Below, piece by piece: positions 5,209-5,575 of a stretch of 5,575 bases of DNA (positions are counted from its first letter, which is position 1; every line of letters begins with the position of its first letter). The DNA is from Oscillibacter sp. CAG:241 (GTDB lineage: Bacteria > Bacillota > Clostridia > Oscillospirales > Oscillospiraceae): contig FR884103.1 in the NCBI GenBank assembly GCA_000435975.1, positions 13,168-18,742 on the forward strand. Reading direction: 5' to 3'. A program made the position numbers and the translations under genes. Below the pieces are notes generated by a model, which worked only from the letters and a program-made list of their open reading frames with translations, had not been told where the DNA came from and made no database searches.

Positions 5209-5243
5209 AAAAAACGTCACGAACCCATTGCGGTTCGTGACGT
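5209..5243 (-). terminator. Intrinsic terminator of the deacetylase gene
   Basis: A perfect 12-bp stem (5214-5225 with 5232-5243; arm ACGTCACGAACC) with a 6-base loop. Read on the minus strand it is followed by T6 (5214-5209), so it ends the gene coming from the right about 54 bases after its stop. A small stem (5191-5196/5201-5206) lies between it and the opposing terminator. Confidence 0.88.
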
Positions 5244-5296
5244 CACAGTCTGTCAAAAAAAAGTTCTTTCCCTCCTGTATTCCCCCGCCGGTGCGC

Positions 5297-5575
5297 TCAC
5301 TTCCCCTCCGCCGGGAACTGGCGGCCCGTGTGGTCGATGGTATAGTTTTCCGTATAGATCAGCTGCCCGATGGGCACCACGGTGTAGCCCTCCCGGATCA
5401 TGTGCTCCAGCACCGACGGCAGGGCCTCCGGCGTGTGGAGGGCGGCGTTGTGGAACAGCACGATGGACCCGGGGCACAGCTTATCGCGGACCCGTTTGCA
5501 GATGGTCCCGGCGTCATAGTCCTTCCAGTCCAGACTGTCCACGTTCCACTGGATAGGCTCCATGCCCATGGAGCG
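5297..5575 (-). CDS. Polysaccharide deacetylase (NodB-homology), C-terminal part
   Basis: The last 92 residues of a gene that enters from the right edge; its N-terminus is outside the window. The visible part reads IQWNVDSLDWKD, then GSIVLFHNAALHTPEALPSVLEHMIREGYTVVPIGQLIY with the tail ENYTIDHTGRQ. This is the usual last third of the NodB-homology fold of carbohydrate esterase family 4, including the late LxH motif (here LFHN in place of the common LLHD) that supplies the catalytic histidine. Such enzymes remove acetyl groups from peptidoglycan or other N-acetylated glycans outside the cell. The metal site and catalytic aspartate motifs (TFDD, HxxxH) are not in the window. An in-frame ATG at 5569 is not the start, because the homology and the open frame continue upstream (Arg-Ser). 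Its terminator is at 5209-5243. Confidence 0.9.
   Translation of the reverse strand, partial: RSMGMEPIQWNVDSLDWKDYDAGTICKRVRDKLCPGSIVLFHNAALHTPEALPSVLEHMIREGYTVVPIGQLIYTENYTIDHTGRQFPAEGK

Noticed and set aside
4275..5210. Minus-strand open frame (311 codons) opposite the BIG2 gene
   Set aside because: Gly-rich shadow that runs through a terminator and two promoters; the plus-strand protein has clear domains and a good ribosome site.

Overview
The window looks like chromosomal DNA from a GC-rich gut-type clostridium of the Oscillospiraceae (Flavonifractor/Lawsonibacter-like). The reasons are the strong G/C bias at third codon positions, AGGAGG-type ribosome sites, sigma-A-type promoters with near-consensus boxes and 17-base spacers, and a palindromic intergenic repeat of a type I recall from this group. 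The genus is an inference, because there is no rRNA or other marker gene here. No CRISPR array, tRNA, integrase or transposase gene is visible.

Layout, left to right. (1) 1-664, minus strand: a BlaI/MecI-type repressor followed by the start of a BlaR1/M56 sensor protease, read from a consensus promoter whose -10 region lies inside a large nested palindrome that is a strong operator candidate. (2) 674-2738, plus strand: a divergent promoter, a leader of about 210 bases carrying a repeat element flanked by inverted repeats, then a cysteine-rich protein with about three zinc-ribbon-like modules. It is separated by one base from a cation diffusion facilitator (CDF) whose membrane metal-site residues resemble the Mn-type N-D/D-D set and which has two C-terminal domains. 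A long hairpin terminator follows. (3) 2786-4238, minus strand: uridine kinase (udk) and, one base downstream with a GTG start, a membrane-anchored YdcF/SanA-like DUF218 protein. (4) 4279-5185, plus strand: a divergent promoter, a protein with an N-terminal zinc ribbon, one membrane helix and two extracytoplasmic BIG2-like immunoglobulin folds, and a strong terminator. (5) 5209-5575, minus strand: the C-terminal part of a polysaccharide deacetylase with its own terminator.

How the genes may work together: BlaI/BlaR1 form an autoregulated sensor-repressor pair whose target beyond itself is not visible. The ribbon protein and the CDF exporter are almost certainly co-translated, which suggests a shared role in metal handling. 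The udk-ydcF pair is co-transcribed without an obvious biochemical link. The BIG2 protein, the DUF218 protein and the deacetylase all point to the cell envelope. Most of the window is ordinary core-genome content. The items most worth following up are the unrecognised ribbon protein coupled to the CDF, the nested operator, and the repeat element sitting in the leader between promoter and gene.
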